The notes under the pieces were generated by a model. The model worked only from the letters and a program-made list of their open reading frames with translations. It was not told the origin of the DNA and did no database searches. DNA of 64,000 bases from contig NZ_CP029378.1 of NCBI RefSeq assembly GCF_003268675.1, forward strand, positions 1,364,001-1,428,000, read 5' to 3'. Both the position numbers and the translations under genes were made by a program. Below, one piece after another: positions 62,275-64,000 of the stretch; positions within the stretch are counted from its first letter, which is position 1; each line of letters opens with the position of its first letter. The stretch is from Streptomyces bacillaris (lineage in GTDB: Bacteria > Actinomycetota > Actinomycetes > Streptomycetales > Streptomycetaceae).

Positions 62275-64000
62275 GTGAGCGCGACCAGAGCGGCGGATGC
62301 CGCCGACTTCCGTGGCCCCCTGGACATCAGCAGGGCGGCCACGGTGGTTCTGGACGGCCGGGACACGGTCGTCGGGTGGAGCCCGGCCGCCACCGCGCTG
62401 CTCGGCTACAGCCCGCGGGAGGCCGCCGGACGGCCGCTGAGCGCGTTCCTCGTACCCCTGCCGGCCGACGGCACGCTCCCGGCCGCCTCGGACCGCCCGG
62501 CCACACCGGGCGCAACGGCCCCCTCGGGTCCCCCGGCGCGCCCCGGGCCCGCTCCGCCGCCCACCGGCCATGAGATCCGCCTCGCCCGCCATCGGGACGG
62601 CCATGAGCTGCTGGTGGTGACCATCCTGTGCCCGCTGGCCGGTGCGGGGGACGGCGGCGGTGCGGGCGACGGGGCGCCGGGGCGGGTGCTCGTCGCGGCG
62701 GAGCTGGGCGAGCTGCGGCAGTGGGAGTCCCGGCTCGCGCTGCTCCAGGGGCTCGCCACCCAGTCGCCCGTCGGGCTGGCGATCTACGACACCGACCTCC
62801 GGCTGACCTGGAGCAACACCGCCTACGAGCGGGAGATCGGCAAGCCGCTCGCGGAGTATCTGGGGATGCGGGCCGACGAGCTGTACTCCGGGGGCCGTTT
62901 CGTGACCCCCGGGTATCCGTCGACGCTCGACGCGGTGATGCACCACGTGATCGACACCGGCGAACCCATCCTCGACCTGCACTTCCAGGGGATTCCGCCG
63001 AGCGACCCGGGCACCGAGCACCTGTGGTCCTGCTCCTACTACCGGTTGGAGGACGCCCACGGCCATGTCTTCGGGGTCTGCGAGGACTCCTTCGACATCT
63101 CCGACCGGCAGCGCGCCCAGCAGCGCCTGGCCCTCCTGGTGGAGGTCGGCCGCCGGATCGGGACGGTCCTGGACGTGGTCACCACGGCCGAGGAGATCGC
63201 GGAGGTGACCGTGCCGGAGTTCGCCGCCGCCGTACGGGTCGACATCGCGCGGGTGACGGTGATGAGCGGGGAGCTGCCCGCCACCGGGAGTCCCGCGGCG
63301 ATGGACCTCCTGCGCGTCGGTGAGCACTCCGTGGACCCGGCGGCGGCCGACGCGGCGGAACCGCTGCATCCGGGGGCGCCGGGGAGTCCCGTCGACCGCT
63401 ATCCCCCGGTCGCCTATCCGCCGGGTTCGCCGCAGGACCGCAGTCTGGCCTCGGGCGGTCTGGTGCTCGACGACAACGTCCTGGTCGTGCCCTTGCGCGT
63501 CGGCGGCAGCGTGCTGGGGCTCGTCACCTTCGTACGGAGTCCGCGCCCCCGGGTGTCCGGCCGGCCGCTGGCCCACGGTCCCGCCACCACCTTCGACAAC
63601 GGCGAGGTCGCCCTGGCCGACGAGCTGGCCGCCCGGGCCGCGGTCTGCATCGACAACGCCCGCCGCTTCACCCGGGAACGCTCCGCCTCCCTCGCCCTCC
63701 AGCGCCAGCTGCTGCCCCACCATGTGCCGCCGCAGTCGGCCGTCGACATCGCCTACCGCTATCTGCCCTCGGACGATGTGACGGGGGTCGGCGGCGACTG
63801 GTTCGACGTGATCCCGCTCTCCGGGACCCGGGTCGGCCTGGTGGTCGGGGACGTGGTCGGCCACGGTCTCCAGGCGGCCGCCACCATGGGGCGGCTGCGC
63901 ACGAGCGTACGGGCCTTCGCCCAGCTGGACATGGCCCCGGACGAGCTGCTGACCCGGCTGGACGACCTGGTGGGGCAGCCGCTGGAGGAGCGGCCGGGCC
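62275..64000 (+). CDS. PAS-PAS-GAF-SpoIIE-type PP2C phosphatase (partial, runs off the window)
   Basis: From GTG 62275 the frame is open to the window end (575 residues). A first PAS-like domain (TVVLDGRDTVVGWSPAATALLGYSPREAAG) is followed by a Pro/Ala linker, a second PAS (LATQSPVGLAIYDTDLRLTWSNTAYEREIG ... CEDSFDISDRQRAQQ) and a GAF-like domain (LLVEVGRRIGTVLDVVTTAEEIAEV). The SpoIIE phosphatase domain then begins (LQRQLLPHHVP, VGGDWFDVIPLSGTRVGLVVGDVVGHGLQAA), with metal-binding Asp residues in GGDWFD and GDVVGHG. Such proteins dephosphorylate anti-sigma antagonists. The ribosome-binding site at 62275 is weak, so the start is uncertain. Confidence 0.85.
   Translation, partial: MSATRAADAADFRGPLDISRAATVVLDGRDTVVGWSPAATALLGYSPREAAGRPLSAFLVPLPADGTLPAASDRPATPGATAPSGPPARPGPAPPPTGHEIRLARHRDGHELLVVTILCPLAGAGDGGGAGDGAPGRVLVAAELGELRQWESRLALLQGLATQSPVGLAIYDTDLRLTWSNTAYEREIGKPLAEYLGMRADELYSGGRFVTPGYPSTLDAVMHHVIDTGEPILDLHFQGIPPSDPGTEHLWSCSYYRLEDAHGHVFGVCEDSFDISDRQRAQQRLALLVEVGRRIGTVLDVVTTAEEIAEVTVPEFAAAVRVDIARVTVMSGELPATGSPAAMDLLRVGEHSVDPAAADAAEPLHPGAPGSPVDRYPPVAYPPGSPQDRSLASGGLVLDDNVLVVPLRVGGSVLGLVTFVRSPRPRVSGRPLAHGPATTFDNGEVALADELAARAAVCIDNARRFTRERSASLALQRQLLPHHVPPQSAVDIAYRYLPSDDVTGVGGDWFDVIPLSGTRVGLVVGDVVGHGLQAAATMGRLRTSVRAFAQLDMAPDELLTRLDDLVGQPLEERPG

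Overview
The window looks like chromosome of a Streptomyces or close relative. G+C is very high with G/C at almost every third codon position, GTG and TTG starts are frequent, and the genes include a SARP/AfsR-type regulator, a PAS-GAF-SpoIIE phosphatase, a secreted esterase and mannanase, a LacI-controlled sugar ABC operon without its own ATPase, and an aconitase next to a MurA-like enzyme.

Layout. 1-1.2 kb: end of a GH92 glycosidase and a histidine phosphatase. 1.6-7.0 kb: a conflict-type cluster (Trypco1 protein, unrecognised 399-aa protein, NUDIX hydrolase, trypsin-NTPase-TPR protein split by a one-base frameshift). 7.3-16.0 kb: aconitase, a large secreted alpha/beta hydrolase, a cytoplasmic hydrolase and a MurA-like enzyme with an N-terminal XRE HTH. 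16.0-37.6 kb: an inferred genomic island. The 3' end of the murA-like gene (TCTTCCGGGACATCTGA) is repeated exactly at 37561 and with one mismatch at 19088. Broken tyrosine recombinases lie beside the two distal copies.

Inside the island are IS wreckage and a mannan-utilisation locus: CE7 esterase, phytase, GH5 mannanase with duplicated CBM10, ROK sugar kinase, mannose-6-phosphate isomerase, LacI regulator, GH2 beta-mannosidase and an ABC importer (binding lipoprotein plus two permeases). An IS5-type element at 28.3-30.0 kb carries an SMI1/KNR4-like passenger gene. Secreted enzymes would cut and deacetylate mannan, the importer would take up oligosaccharides, GH2 would release mannose, and the ROK kinase and ManA would feed fructose-6-phosphate to glycolysis. 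Two families of palindromes in the locus are likely LacI-type operators.

37.9-50.9 kb is the most notable part: a six-gene defence-type island around a pPIWI-RE protein. The leftward arm has an HTH N6-methylase and a Ser/Thr kinase. The rightward arm has a Cas4/AddB-like PD-(D/E)XK nuclease, an REase-like protein with a zinc ribbon, a DinG/XPD-like helicase and the pPIWI-RE protein. 51.2-64 kb returns to ordinary streptomycete genes: SARP-NTPase-TPR regulator, a membrane protein plus PQQ-like beta-propeller pair, a betaine-aldehyde dehydrogenase / APC permease (frameshifted) / GMC oxidoreductase operon, AlkB, and a partial SpoIIE-type phosphatase. No rRNA, tRNA or CRISPR array was seen.
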